64,000 nt of DNA from JAHBNG01 sp039028975 (lineage in GTDB: Bacteria; Chloroflexota; Anaerolineae; Caldilineales; Caldilineaceae): assembly GCA_039028975.1 (NCBI GenBank), contig JBCCHB010000014.1:62001-126000 (forward strand). Direction: 5' to 3'. Below, piece by piece: positions 57,301 through 64,000 of the stretch. Numbering within the stretch: the stretch's first letter is position 1; every line of letters begins with the position of its first letter. The notes under the pieces were generated by a model, which saw only the letters and a list, made by a program, of their open reading frames with translations, was not told the DNA's origin and ran no database searches. A program made the position numbers and the translations under genes.

Positions 57301-57924
57301 TTTCCGTTGGCTTATGTCGGTTTGGATCTGGAAGGCTCCACCAACTTTATGCCCTTCTCCTCCAACGGCTTTGGCGGTCAGGTTCTCTTTGGTACCATTC
57401 GCTCAGATAGCGCTGTGTTGCACAACCACTTTGCAGAGATCATGGAGCATCTGAACATCGTACCAGATGGGCCTGGTTCTGATCAATCCGTCACGGAATC
57501 ATTCCAGGGCGGCTATATCCGTATGTATGGCGACGGTGGCCTGCTTTCGGATTTGGCTGCAGGAAAACTCAACTTTGATGGCGGCGTTCGTTATGGTGGC
57601 TGGTACTGGTCGAATCTAAATGCTGACGGGGGCAACAAAGCGGGGGCGATTCTGGGTGCCTACGCCTATGGTCGTTTCCTTGCGGTGGTCACCATGCGCG
57701 GAGACATCACCTTCATCTACGCCTACGATGCCGGTGATCACAGCGTCAGCAGTGATGCGTGGGTAGCTGGCGGTATCGGTGCTTGTGAGCCAGAGACGTG
57801 GACCTCCTGGGATAGTCGCTGGTGGCATGATCGCTGGTGCTGGACGGCTGGTGCTCGTCTCTTGCTGAATTGGAACGTCACCCAGTCGAATTTTGATGTA
57901 GATGTGCAAATTGATACAGAATAG
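51367..57924 (+). CDS. Giant secreted protein with cupredoxin-like and fibronectin-III-like domains (2185 aa)
   Basis: Start at the ATG 51367 with AAGGAG upstream; the frame opens earlier at a GTG (51310) but that has no ribosome site. A signal peptide ('LFVVVLIISIISVL') precedes a plastocyanin-like domain (about 45-175): 'YTENGFTPSVLTIGIGDTVTWRNE' and 'FAFHAGGQPNFKG'. The copper ligands are largely missing (N for H at the first ligand; no Cys). It is split by an S/T/Q/N-rich insert. Then a 'PTPTPTSDRP' linker, several FN3-like beta domains ('PPAPELFMANVNTGQNE', 'WYRIQAVDHAGNYSLY') and ~1300 residues of beta-rich sequence I do not recognise. No cell-wall anchor or C-terminal membrane helix. 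Probably an extracellular adhesin or structural protein. Confidence 0.85.
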   Translation: MSFTPQKSSTLFVVVLIISIISVLTNHNLTMGLATASATATHEIVYTENGFTPSVLTIGIGDTVTWRNETSQPLNLRAGGGFTLFLPFMSSPSSRAMVQSTNQSTSQTTSQGTNPNAMSSNAQANAEPEFGSTLVAGATHSYQFAEVGQFAFHAGGQPNFKGTINVEAPNDVVPTPTPTPTSDRPKPLAPDDGGLDQSGLGYATSADRTLIRWFWTQPNQPTFRVLRQQGRTEVVLGDVAPVTDEATAIAVLNTTDPRWPTLWETLQAEHEVATIAELHTFLNENLFAAQQLANRYYPVALVLGWGLVDLDATLNPNAEVTYGVESVDGAIALGKVTLTPYQPTPLDPPARLSAVDLNPDSSTLVRPRNGQWAVAQQNRRFHQNIYLDWETPQISNDDDGELPPAWIVGYDIYRASAVNDEIFEQINGDESVQVMSDSTPRLATVDVPVEPDPENPAPVDPDYQLGDAYAADYEQIEFHFADDDVAAGSHAYRIAARDALGTIRSWPEDASFFSEDVKATSHDYMPPPAPELFMANVNTGQNEIQLTWAMTPTSDLAGFRIERTQKLHSEIAPGECASDADCWKVAATLTADENSWVDTDGTEETVRWYRIQAVDHAGNYSLYAGPIQSVIHDVDGPGKPGLNVDNCSDGMGYCLTGGGDEETERLRIACRMTLETPEVLLTIFEGSQLNEFNVLSVYTPPFDLENVICRTWAEDEHGNLSEPSDPIEIPLIEAPNVPNLLPPIITSIETSGSADTNWQANIKWDMVSSPVIADFEILRDNVSDAQPAEIIPVKGGDARDYTDGPLNSTNVYEYQVKAILSDGTELTSTPRLFRVVNGQERPLENFPWIGIMRQGEAINLLWQCAMVADFDGLAARHFAVFRSPNPDGGFQQITPIFVQEGCSQFFYADTSAQHDQYYYQVVEFSARTGEPVGSTDVRGVDNAAAPAIDYGDTVQVGSNTNLIHHTPGNSPLGLLPCTPINPSRNDFSQPLIFGGGIEMHNLSVDINNDNTINGFGDIHLFNSGELIVIPDLFFNGLTVADAQNHVCSGQIDVWLPATEFPSAPIFVESEAGMSYAVYRVVARSFFLPGSHGEIRLVLPDNLRSLDQNGVEADVVTLGGPALRLNNDLSWSFSADLADVATHTCESPVLAFNLELAPLTLVPLGELRVSSSRFEMSDSCLRYHERNNGAYARPAPFAFEAGDSNDGFLRTTFQEADGNDTSTRITASGLSGAFHSDQVVTWVGSYPYGFNIAASNIDLMIAESQIQSGNIGGGNLIMHYQQTVNETTQGEINVTFEGLTIEAGGALVGDVTQSGGADAITWRSFNILSGEWEFYAGPVTTNYAPISMVEIVMWAARPGDQVEVDLPAPALREPGLNRRLAAHQLTWACGRAAVFVTHSDMYVRHGGITQRFQAILEGGFETSIHGYDSVIHQFDVYFLDNRNVDSSIIGDVELPFPANMTLKLVDMWLDPTGCIDGGVVINGEETLDYWEAALAPRSAEFLTFGTEHSMPLNVGEFDGWDAMLRVFGDLSLPKLTTLSNGQQAIIDAGINFQPDGDTLDEVTLGQDQPIYGFTGFSFLMEELRLSRYNAGSGESPIWDANANALDAPTIQPAEQGFFEMSGPILVPYFSGLADSNGNDPVLFVYNGLDYVGFEEQLQAERIWFSRSYEYDGTTYGAEVKHVFDDLVYAHGLGQGSADGGIFVGFDSYELLPDNAVQPAGPFPSDWQVVHVDAGMVLQPDVVDIYGGLSGGVAAFRALAEQIVLNQDNPPSPNTLQVWGQKLNMNDAGDAVNEIDEYSALIPAVWPFYVNLTNPSHMDTTSVLNQYDMQEGIDLPTSEDFGGGASGMVRNTDIQFNRLRGNLVRTGSGAAFQFERFDLGMELIVHRAQDARPIFQADTVALTIDRWGEILIEGYDARSSIFRNENLWFNLTLRVDIPTRYLEGGLSLGTPEVGLLHEFEVWNVTLHDASGALGFDLSGGFPLAYVGLDLEGSTNFMPFSSNGFGGQVLFGTIRSDSAVLHNHFAEIMEHLNIVPDGPGSDQSVTESFQGGYIRMYGDGGLLSDLAAGKLNFDGGVRYGGWYWSNLNADGGNKAGAILGAYAYGRFLAVVTMRGDITFIYAYDAGDHSVSSDAWVAGGIGACEPETWTSWDSRWWHDRWCWTAGARLLLNWNVTQSNFDVDVQIDTE

Positions 57925-57968
57925 GGTCGAGTGGTAGTCGGACCGAAATAGTGTAGACAGTAATTGGG

Positions 57969-58014
57969 ATAGGTGATTTGTGAGTGACATGCTCACAAAT
58001 CACCTATTTTTTTT
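57969..58014 (+). terminator. Strong intrinsic terminator after the giant gene
   Basis: A perfect 16-bp stem (57969-57984 with 57992-58007), 7-nt loop TGACATG, followed by eight T (58007-58014). Confidence 0.92.
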
Positions 58015-58515
58015 AGCGGACGATCTTCTACCAGAGGAATTACATCTAGCGATAGAGTTAAGAAAATGATATTCTACGGTGTAAACCTTATCATAGCGTC
58101 TATATATCAACGAAATTCTCAGAGTAAAAGACAACTATATAGATATTCTCGGCGCAGCCACGCTGACTCAAATTGAGCAGGGTCAACGGATTTAGGTGCA
58201 TCAGGAAATGCAGGATCATTGACAAAAGATGATATGATAGTGTCATCTTGTGTTTCTCTCACACCTGAGATATAGTTAAATTCCGCGCGTACTTGTCAGC
58301 CCCAGGCTACAGAGATAATGAGTACCTATGATCTGTCCTTCCATTTCAGATGCTTTAAGAGCGTTTATGCTCAGGCGCTATAGGCGATTCCAAGGATCTT
58401 GCTAGTTCGAAGCGTAAATCCACTCTGAATATTATTCATTTCAATGTCAGCTCATGGAAATGCCTGCAGAGCGTATGTTCGAATTATTTGGGACTGATTC
58501 GTAAGGAGAAAGTCG
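58015..58515. other. Non-coding gap with no recognised gene
   Basis: About 500 nt. TTGACA (58219-58224) is followed by AT-rich sequence but no good -10 at 16-18 bp. No RNA gene, repeat or conserved small ORF recognised. Confidence 0.4.
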
Positions 58516-59100
58516 ATGTTTGAGACGCTATCGGAAAAGGATGAAGCAGCCAATAACGCAATTTTCAGAACGGCTGTCACGCTTGCCGTTGTTGGTGCAG
58601 CAAATCCAATTCCGCTGGTTGGTGATGTTGGCATTGTATTAGCGGGCTGGGGACGTATGTTATTTTATATGGCTAACCTGTATGAGGCCCACTATGACAA
58701 AAATTGGCTTCTTAAGGCACTAGCAGAGGTCTTCAAATCACTTGGGTGGTATGCGGTCAGTACGACTATATTTATCGGAGCTATTGAACTCGCAAAATTT
58801 ACGGGAGTCGGAACGATTTCATCAATGATCATGAGTGCCTTATTCAATGCTTGTTTCACATTCGCCGTAGGCAATATGTACAAAGAAGCCTGGCGTATTG
58901 GTGAAGAACCGACAGAGGCTCAATTATCTAGCGCCATCAGAAGTTCAATAGAGTACGTTCAAAGTAGAAATGTGCGGCAGAAAGCTCGAGAAGTATATAG
59001 TAACGCCAGAAAAGAGGGTTTAAGCCGGGAGGATTCTCTTAAAGAAGTGGTTAAAGAAATTCCCCCAGGCATAGGACATACTACGGTTGGGCATAGATGA
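58516..59100 (+). CDS. DUF697-like membrane protein
   Basis: 194 residues with AAGGAG six bases upstream. 'AVVGAANPIPLVGDVGIVLAGWGRM' and a second hydrophobic hairpin ('AVSTTIFIGAIELAKFTGVG') resemble DUF697 proteins, which have a helical membrane hairpin with a conserved Pro-rich turn. The C-terminal third is charged and helical and ends in the odd 'PPGIGHTTVGHR'. Function unknown. It converges with the DUF3179 gene. Confidence 0.6.
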   Translation: MFETLSEKDEAANNAIFRTAVTLAVVGAANPIPLVGDVGIVLAGWGRMLFYMANLYEAHYDKNWLLKALAEVFKSLGWYAVSTTIFIGAIELAKFTGVGTISSMIMSALFNACFTFAVGNMYKEAWRIGEEPTEAQLSSAIRSSIEYVQSRNVRQKAREVYSNARKEGLSREDSLKEVVKEIPPGIGHTTVGHR

Positions 59101-59178
59101 GAATATTTCGATTGCATTTTCATCAAGTAGACATTCTCGTCTATGCTAGAGCCAAGTGTGTAAGCCCACAACTTCCTT

Positions 59179-60297
59179 TTATCCTTCTTCTACCCCATAA
59201 AGTTGAGTCTCTGGATACCAATCTTTCCAACCAAACCAGAATGATGCCGTGCTGGGAATAGCAGTCAACGTAGCCCCAGCCAGGGGGCCGCTAATGGCTT
59301 TGCCGTTGAGCAACAGCCACGTCGACCCAGTTTCATCATCGACAAATTCAAGTTTTTCGCCGGTCGCCTTAAAGGTCAATGTCTGCTCTCCTTCCCCTTC
59401 CGTGATAACAGTCCGTTCATAAAGCCGGGCCGTGGCTGTTTGTGGATCAAACCAGGCCGTGACGGGAATATCATTGACTAAATCATTGACGGCGCGCTCT
59501 TCACTCAAACGGCTATGAGGATAAGCAGCTGGTTGGCCATCTAGAACAATTCCAGTTACCAATTCCTTGGTGGGTAGGCGGTCATCTTTTAATGTTTCAC
59601 CCAATACGCCAGCGGTGCTGGAACGATAGTACCCTTCATACGAATCATATTTGCCAGCGCCAAATGTAGCCAGCGCCTGGGTCTCTGGGTACTGCTGCTT
59701 CCACTCACTCCAAGTTGTCTGAGCCGCAGCCAGGGGCGTTAATTGGGTTCCTTCTAGTGGGCCTTCTAAAGCTTCCCCAAGTAGTTGACCCCAGTAAGAG
59801 TCGGTTTCTCGATCATACATCACAAGTACATTGCGAATCAGCTTCCCACTGACACCGAAGGTGAGCAGCTGCTCTTCACCACTTTCCGGATTCTCGATGG
59901 TGCGGGCATACACGATGCCCGTAAAGCAGAGCGGTCACCACGTGACGGCGATGGGTTCTCCGCCAACCACATCATTGACAATCTCATGACCGCTCAGAAA
60001 TGGGATGGAATAGGCCCGTGCGTCTCCGTTAATCTCGATGCCCAAGACTAGCTCATCTGGATTATACTGGGCATCGGCTTCTGCTCCCGTTACGAACTGA
60101 GGATTGTCAATGGAGCGAATCGCGTCTTTGGGTAGCAATGTAACCAGCTCATATTCATCTCCATTGTCGTTGCCTGGATTATTGCCAATAGCTCTACTCT
60201 CACTTATGCCAAACAAAGCCCGAAATTGCGGATTCATGATGACAAATCCAACGAGCGCCACAATCAGAAAAACCCATATCCAACTTCGTCGATTCAT
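59179..60297 (-). CDS. DUF3179-domain protein read through an in-frame UGA: candidate selenoprotein (AVTW-U-PLC)
   Basis: A single frame runs from the ATG at 60297 (GAGGTG upstream) to 59179, broken only by one TGA at 59935-59937, codon 121. N-terminal membrane anchor ('VFLIVALVGFVIM'), then 'AYSIPFLSGHEIVNDVVGG', 'AVTW-U-PLC', 'LTFGVSGKLIRNVLVMYDRE', 'SYWGQLLGEALEGPLEGTQL' and a second, related half ('LTFKATGEKL', 'LLNGKAISGPLAGATL'). DUF3179 homologues read A-V-T-Y-C-P-L-C at this point, so the TGA replaces the first Cys of C-x-x-C and the second Cys is kept. With Sec the product has 372 residues. Without it, a 120-residue stub would lack every other conserved block. A SECIS-like hairpin follows the UGA. 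A nonsense mutation of a Cys codon is the main alternative. Confidence 0.72.
59903..59937 (-). promoter_or_regulatory. Candidate bacterial SECIS element following the UGA
   Basis: In mRNA sense: UGA (59937-59935), 13 nt, stem CGGGCAT (59921-59915), loop CGTGT (59914-59910), stem ATGCCCG (59909-59903). The 7-bp stem is perfect. The apical loop starts 20 nt after UGA and has G as its second base. Both features satisfy the usual bacterial SECIS rule (loop 16-37 nt from UGA, G among the first two loop bases). Confidence 0.65.
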
Positions 60298-60314
60298 AGT
60301 TCACCTCAAGTTTG

Positions 60315-60383
60315 CATAGATGGCCAGAAAAAGCCTCTTGTCCCCGTGAAGATGGGGATGTCCCCATGAAGATGGGAATGTCC
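60315..60383. repeat. Shared leader element A with 20-bp tandem repeat
   Basis: Begins CATAGATGGCCA and contains two 20-bp tandem units (60340-60359 and 60360-60379, core CCCCGTGAAGATGGGGAT and CCCCATGAAGATGGGAAT) that fold as CCCC/GGGG hairpins. It lies 18 nt upstream of the DUF3179 start. A homologous element precedes the flippase start at 62657-62704. The rest of 60298-60738 holds a TATAAT at 60608-60613 in front of the CBS gene. Confidence 0.7.
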
Positions 60384-60738
60384 TCCCTCTTCAGAGTTTT
60401 ACCGAGTAGATCGGACAAAAGTCAGGGCAAGACTTTTCTGGCGAAGTATATTGAACAATTTCTCTTGATATGAGAACAGTAAACCAATTCGTTTTTACAT
60501 GAAGTAGGCCCCCCTACTAGAAATATGAAGGGACAATGAGGTATGGAAAGCACTTCAGTCGCACTGTCTGCGCGGGAAAGCAGTAGAGCAACCGTGCAAC
60601 CTTATGTTATAATATCCGTACTGTATCCTAAGGCCCCGGCATCCCTTAAGCGGGCGGGTGCTATTGTCAGAAATCGGTACGAATGCCGAATACTGCCAAC
60701 CGACCAATCGACTCACTCAAAGCTTTGGAGGCTCACCC

Positions 60739-61200
60739 GTGCACCGCATCCCCATTCGTGATATTATGAAGACACCTGTCGTGACCATATCGCCAGATGC
60801 CCTAGCCGTTGATGCGGCCCAACTCATGGAGGAGCATTCAGTACGGCGACTTCCCGTCGTTGACCAGGATGGCCTCCTAATAGGCATTGTGACTGACTCG
60901 GACGTACTCGAAGCCGAGACCGCGGAAACCGTACTGAGTTCCTATGAACCAGGGGCAGAAGAAGAGTGGTTAGCGGTGGAGGATGTCATGACCCGGGATA
61001 TTGTGACCATTAGCCCAGAGCATTCGGTTGGAGAGCTAGCCATTCAATTTATGAAGCATAAAGTGGGTGGCGTTCCCGTCGTTGAGCCAGTCGACGACGA
61101 TGGAGCCGAGACTGGACGGTTGCGGACCATTGGTATAGTCACTGAAACCGATATTTTTCGCCTCATTGCAGACGCGTGGTTGGCCGAAGAGAAGGACTAA
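60739..61200 (+). CDS. CBS-domain-pair protein
   Basis: 153 residues from the GTG at 60739, which has GGAGG seven bases upstream; an in-frame GTG at 60658 adds 27 residues without a ribosome site. Two CBS repeats: 'IMKTPVVTISPDALAVDAAQ... LIGIVTDSDVLE' and 'VMTRDIVTISPEHSVGELAI... GIVTETDIFRLI'. CBS pairs bind adenosine nucleotides and act as energy sensors. No effector domain, so it probably works in trans. Its stop overlaps that of the flippase gene on the other strand by 4 nt. Confidence 0.9.
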   Translation: MHRIPIRDIMKTPVVTISPDALAVDAAQLMEEHSVRRLPVVDQDGLLIGIVTDSDVLEAETAETVLSSYEPGAEEEWLAVEDVMTRDIVTISPEHSVGELAIQFMKHKVGGVPVVEPVDDDGAETGRLRTIGIVTETDIFRLIADAWLAEEKD

Positions 61201-62615
61201 GATGGCACAGGCGTAGAGGCAGGCCATCGCTTGGACCTAAGCCATTGATATCCTCGTACTCCCCACCAAATTGTTAACGCCTCGATAAAGAATCCCGCTG
61301 CAAGGGCGGAGACGCCTAAAGTTGCGCCCTTGACACCAGCGAAAGGAAGGACAACCAATGTCAGCCAGACTGCAATCAAACGGGTTGGTGCGCAGTAAGC
61401 CACAATATGGGTACGCTTCTCTAGCAGCACAATCCCCTGTGAATAAGCTCGTAGCGTAACGATAGGCGAAAAGAGCGCAAAGATCATCAAGGGCGTGCGA
61501 ACGAGGCTAGCAAAATCCACGCTCAGCCCCATCAGCCGCTGTAAAATTACCTCAACTAGCGGGGTCCAGAAAAGTCCCAGCATCATGAATAAGGAGACAA
61601 TGCCACATCCAATTGTGAATCGCCGAATATGGTAGAGTCTGTCTGGCTCATCTTGAAAGGCAGTGGCCAAATTTCGAATATCATTGAGCCAGCGATATGG
61701 AAACTGACCCAGTGCATAGGCAATTGTTATCACAGCCAATGCCTCTACACCGTTTTCCCCGCGCGCTAGAAAAATATTGATGAGTGGCCGACTAAATTCC
61801 TGAAAAGCAATGTTCATTGAAAGCGGCCAAATGAATTGAATGATCGCTCCATAGGTTGGCACTTCTTTCTCGGGGCTTGGATTCTCTGGCTCTAGTCCCC
61901 TTCGTGAAGATTCTGATATGGGTAAATTAGTTTGCTCGGTTAATAAATAGGGCTTGGTCCTAATCCCATCCTGGGAATGAGCCAGCCTTGAATTGCCCCA
62001 GAATAGTATCAGCAGATCCACAGCCAGATTGACATAGGTTGCTAAAATGGGAAGCCATATGGGGCGGGCTTGGATCCAAGGGGTGGGCAAAAGTAGAAAG
62101 ACCAATACAATACCCGCACTAATGCTGGCCACGCTAGAGAGGCTAATCAAAACAGTCTGCTTGGCCCGCAACAGCTGGCCTGTATAATATTTGGCCATAC
62201 CAGTAAGCAAGGGTGCTGGAACAAGGCAAAGAAGGGCAAAGCGGACTGTTTCTCCTAACTCTGGGCTAATCGCATGTACTCCTTCAATAACCCAGGGACT
62301 AATCGGTGTTAAGGTTAAAGCCGCCACGCCGAGCGTAAGCAGTAAGCTAAAGCCTAACACAAATCGCTCTATTTTTTTGCGAGCGTAGGGACCATTTGCC
62401 ATGACCAGGCTAAGGGCTTTGACATGCATAAGTGGGCTGGTAAAGAGCAAAAGCAGCCCCCAGGCAACCCCATAGGCAGCCAGGGTTTCTGTAGCGTTTT
62501 CTACTCGGGCCATGCCTGCATTTAAGACTTGGATCCCTATTTCAACCACCACAAGAGTAATGGCCAAAGGGAGTAAAAAAGAGAAGAGCCGATTGTATAT
62601 TCCAGTTTGTGCCAT
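61197..62615 (-). CDS. MOP-superfamily flippase-like membrane protein (MATE/ANKH-like)
   Basis: 472 residues from the ATG at 62615 ('MAQTGIYNRLFSFLLPLAI'); a longer in-frame start at 62804 would run through a repeat element and a hydrophilic, non-family stretch. About 12 membrane helices in two six-helix halves, separated by a charged loop of ~50 residues ('SRRGLEPENPSPEKE'). 'FLLPLAITLVVVEIGIQVLNAG' and 'PLINIFLARGENGVEALAV' fit the MATE/polysaccharide export superfamily, close to ANKH-like proteins. The exported substrate is unknown. Confidence 0.8.
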   Translation of the reverse strand: MAQTGIYNRLFSFLLPLAITLVVVEIGIQVLNAGMARVENATETLAAYGVAWGLLLLFTSPLMHVKALSLVMANGPYARKKIERFVLGFSLLLTLGVAALTLTPISPWVIEGVHAISPELGETVRFALLCLVPAPLLTGMAKYYTGQLLRAKQTVLISLSSVASISAGIVLVFLLLPTPWIQARPIWLPILATYVNLAVDLLILFWGNSRLAHSQDGIRTKPYLLTEQTNLPISESSRRGLEPENPSPEKEVPTYGAIIQFIWPLSMNIAFQEFSRPLINIFLARGENGVEALAVITIAYALGQFPYRWLNDIRNLATAFQDEPDRLYHIRRFTIGCGIVSLFMMLGLFWTPLVEVILQRLMGLSVDFASLVRTPLMIFALFSPIVTLRAYSQGIVLLEKRTHIVAYCAPTRLIAVWLTLVVLPFAGVKGATLGVSALAAGFFIEALTIWWGVRGYQWLRSKRWPASTPVPS

Positions 62616-62656
62616 AAGGGAGCATTTTACTGTTGTCACTCTAATCAGGCAAACGC

Positions 62657-62704
62657 TATAGATGGCCAAAAATGCTGGCCCCGTGAAGACGGGGATGTCC
62701 CCCC
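62657..62704. repeat. Shared leader element B
   Basis: Matches 60315-60366: TATAGATGGCCA, A-rich spacer, GCTGG, then CCCCGTGAAGACGGGGAT (62679-62696) and GTCCCC. The core hairpin CCCCGT-CTTC-ACGGGG (mRNA sense) has a 4-nt loop. It lies 42 nt upstream of the flippase start, in the same orientation to its gene as element A. Confidence 0.7.
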
Positions 62705-62860
62705 TTATGCTTTTTGGATGAAGCATCGAGTATGGGCGTACCCTTGCAACCTCTGGCCAGAGGCTTGGGCGAAACTTGCATGAATGGCTTGATTGACCTA
62801 CCATTCATTTAGCCTTGTGCCCCGCTGTGAAAAACAGCCCTTGTTGCTCGTTGGTTTCTC

Positions 62861-62944
62861 AAGGAGTGGGATTTAAATAACTTGCGCGTTTCATTCGGGT
62901 GTCACCCCGTCAAATGACCAAATTATTTAATTCTCGTTCCTAAA
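62861..62944. repeat. ~85-bp palindromic element, copy 4
   Basis: AAGGAGTGGGATTTAAATAACTTGCGCG-type left arm, centre TTTCATTCGGGTGTCACCCC, right arm AAATTATTTAATTCTCGTTCCTAAA (given here in parts). Orientation as copy 2. It lies in the divergent gap between the flippase and the final gene. Confidence 0.78.
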
Positions 62945-63029
62945 AACCAAATCATGGTTTTTCATATCAAGTAGAATAGAGTGAATCTGACAATCCTTCA
63001 TTCGCCCTACTGGCTCTTTTACAATATCT

Positions 63030-64000
63030 ATGCCTGACAATATTATCAACACATTTCAACAGAGACGTGAAATCCAGACCCGGCTGGCGGCTTTAGCTGA
63101 TACAACATCAGAAGCTGAAATGCTTCAAGTCGTCCGGTCCATTGTTCAGGATTTCCCCCACAGCGCCTTGCTCAGTCCATATGTTAAACTGCTGGATACG
63201 TCGAATAGCCAACTACGGGGTGGATTGGCGCATCTTGCGACATTACTTCCACCTGACGATATTGTTCCTGCCCTTCAAAATACAGTCGCAAATCGCAAAA
63301 ACGCAACTCAGGTTCGCCTCAACGCGGTGACAATTCTGGAGCGCTTTCTGGGGCAGGAGGTATCGCCAGCGCTACTGAGTGATTTGGAAAATACCGATGA
63401 AATTGCCTTTCAGAGTCTTTGTGAGGCCGTAGAAGAGGGACATCGAGATCGGCACATCTTCCTAGAGTATGTGATTCAGATGAAAGAAGAGTCGGTAGAG
63501 GTTGCCTATATTGTGCTGGAACAGCTTCAACGATTGCCCGCAGTGGATCAGTTAGAGATGTTACGAATCATTGCCCAGGAAGACCGGGAGGCTGCCGCCA
63601 CGGCAGCACTAACGCAGCTAACCCAGCTTTCACCAACTGATGCAGGCGAACGGCTCATACAGATTCTTCACACCTTGCAGTTTGCCCTATCGCCTACTCG
63701 TGCCCAACAGGCAGAGAGAGCTTTACGCAAGTTGCGATTTAGTGGCTTGGGCTACACGTCGCCGCCTCAAGATGGGTGGCGGGCTTTAATTGCCCCTGCT
63801 GAAGCAAGCGGAAATCAAACGATTTGGTTCTTCCAGACGCCAATTCAGGGCGAGCGGGAGTGTCCATTTTTAAGCATTGTTGTCAATGTAGCAACGGGTA
63901 TCTTGCAGGCCTATGGTGCCGATCGGATGCCGGCTGAAGATTTGCCAAGTGAGAAAGCGCTTGGTGAATTGATTACTGTCGCCATAGATGGTGGTGAATC
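63030..64000 (+). CDS. HEAT/ARM-like helical repeat protein (partial, 5' end)
   Basis: Open from the ATG at 63030 ('MPDNIINTFQQRREIQTRL') to the window edge, 323 codons. The first ~210 residues are alpha-helical pairs ('MLQVVRSIVQDFPHSALL', 'VRLNAVTILERFLGQ', 'EVAYIVLEQLQRLP'), HEAT-like. From ~240 a beta-containing region begins ('GWRALIAPAEASGNQTIWFF'). No ribosome site is obvious. Family unknown. Confidence 0.75.
   Translation, partial: MPDNIINTFQQRREIQTRLAALADTTSEAEMLQVVRSIVQDFPHSALLSPYVKLLDTSNSQLRGGLAHLATLLPPDDIVPALQNTVANRKNATQVRLNAVTILERFLGQEVSPALLSDLENTDEIAFQSLCEAVEEGHRDRHIFLEYVIQMKEESVEVAYIVLEQLQRLPAVDQLEMLRIIAQEDREAAATAALTQLTQLSPTDAGERLIQILHTLQFALSPTRAQQAERALRKLRFSGLGYTSPPQDGWRALIAPAEASGNQTIWFFQTPIQGERECPFLSIVVNVATGILQAYGADRMPAEDLPSEKALGELITVAIDGGE

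Noticed and set aside
59914..59937. DUF3179 gene as two separate genes or a simple pseudogene
   Set aside because: Both halves are in one frame and the interruption is exactly at the motif Cys with a SECIS-like hairpin; a mutation is still possible, so it is kept as the main alternative, not the preferred call.
60340..60383. CRISPR-like repeats near the DUF3179 start
   Set aside because: Units are directly tandem with no spacers and only two copies; a related single copy occurs at 62679. It is a leader repeat.
62616..62804. 63-residue extension of the flippase
   Set aside because: It reads through the shared leader element; the family start is at 62615.

Overview
The window looks like a chromosomal stretch of a Chloroflexota (Chloroflexi) bacterium, perhaps from the Caldilineae/Anaerolineae side. 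This is an inference from gene content: a SARP/BTAD-NB-ARC-TPR regulator, ABC-transporter lipoproteins with an L-(S/T)-A-C-P-A-P-A-G start, a Rieske/cytochrome b/dihaem cytochrome c cluster, and many genes with no familiar name. GC content is moderate. No rRNA, tRNA, CRISPR array, transposase or phage gene was seen. Two genes run off the window: a membrane protein at the left edge and a helical-repeat protein at the right edge.

Layout. 1-5.3 kb: surface-glycan module on the minus strand (dolichol-phosphate-type glycosyltransferase, then a YfhO-like protein fused in frame to a flippase). 5.5-15 kb: accessory island with a large SARP-family regulator, a divergent 13-unit NHNQT repeat protein with a three-heptamer SARP-type operator in front of it, a TPR protein, an MFS exporter, an ABC-F protein behind a textbook attenuator, and a glycosyltransferase. 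15.3-17 kb: a two-subunit class I fumarase bracketed by inverted copies of an ~85-bp palindromic element. 17-27 kb: acetamidase/formamidase, a BNR/VPS10-like protein, RsgA, propionyl-CoA and acetyl-CoA synthetases. 27-34.4 kb: BtpA-like, Lgt-like, methyltransferase, flavin monooxygenase, HD, HTH/coiled-coil, DUF1232 and helicase-associated proteins. 35-41.5 kb: two tandem peptide-type binding lipoproteins, a scrap of a third, and two permeases without ATPases. 41.6-49.2 kb: fructose-1,6-bisphosphatase, NadD, an aldo/keto reductase and the respiratory bc-type complex. 49.3-59 kb: SDR, sugar isomerase, a 2185-residue secreted protein and a DUF697-like protein. 59-64 kb: a DUF3179 protein interrupted by one UGA, a CBS-domain protein, a flippase and the start of a helical-repeat protein.

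Three signals stand out. (1) The DUF3179 gene (59179-60297, minus) has an in-frame TGA exactly where the family has the first Cys of its C-P-L-C motif, followed 13 nt later by a perfect 7-bp stem with a 5-nt loop. This is the geometry of a bacterial SECIS, so the gene is a strong selenoprotein candidate. (2) The NHNQT repeat protein, with a direct-repeat operator of exact 11-bp period between it and the SARP regulator, looks like a regulated and undescribed peptide or repeat-protein system, possibly with its own exporter. (3) The ABC-F gene has a consensus promoter, a 54-nt perfect palindrome with a T tract, and a competing upstream hairpin that shares the same bases.

Dispersed elements also appear: four clear (and one degenerate) copies of the ~85-bp palindromic element, and a ~50-nt leader element shared by the DUF3179 and flippase genes.
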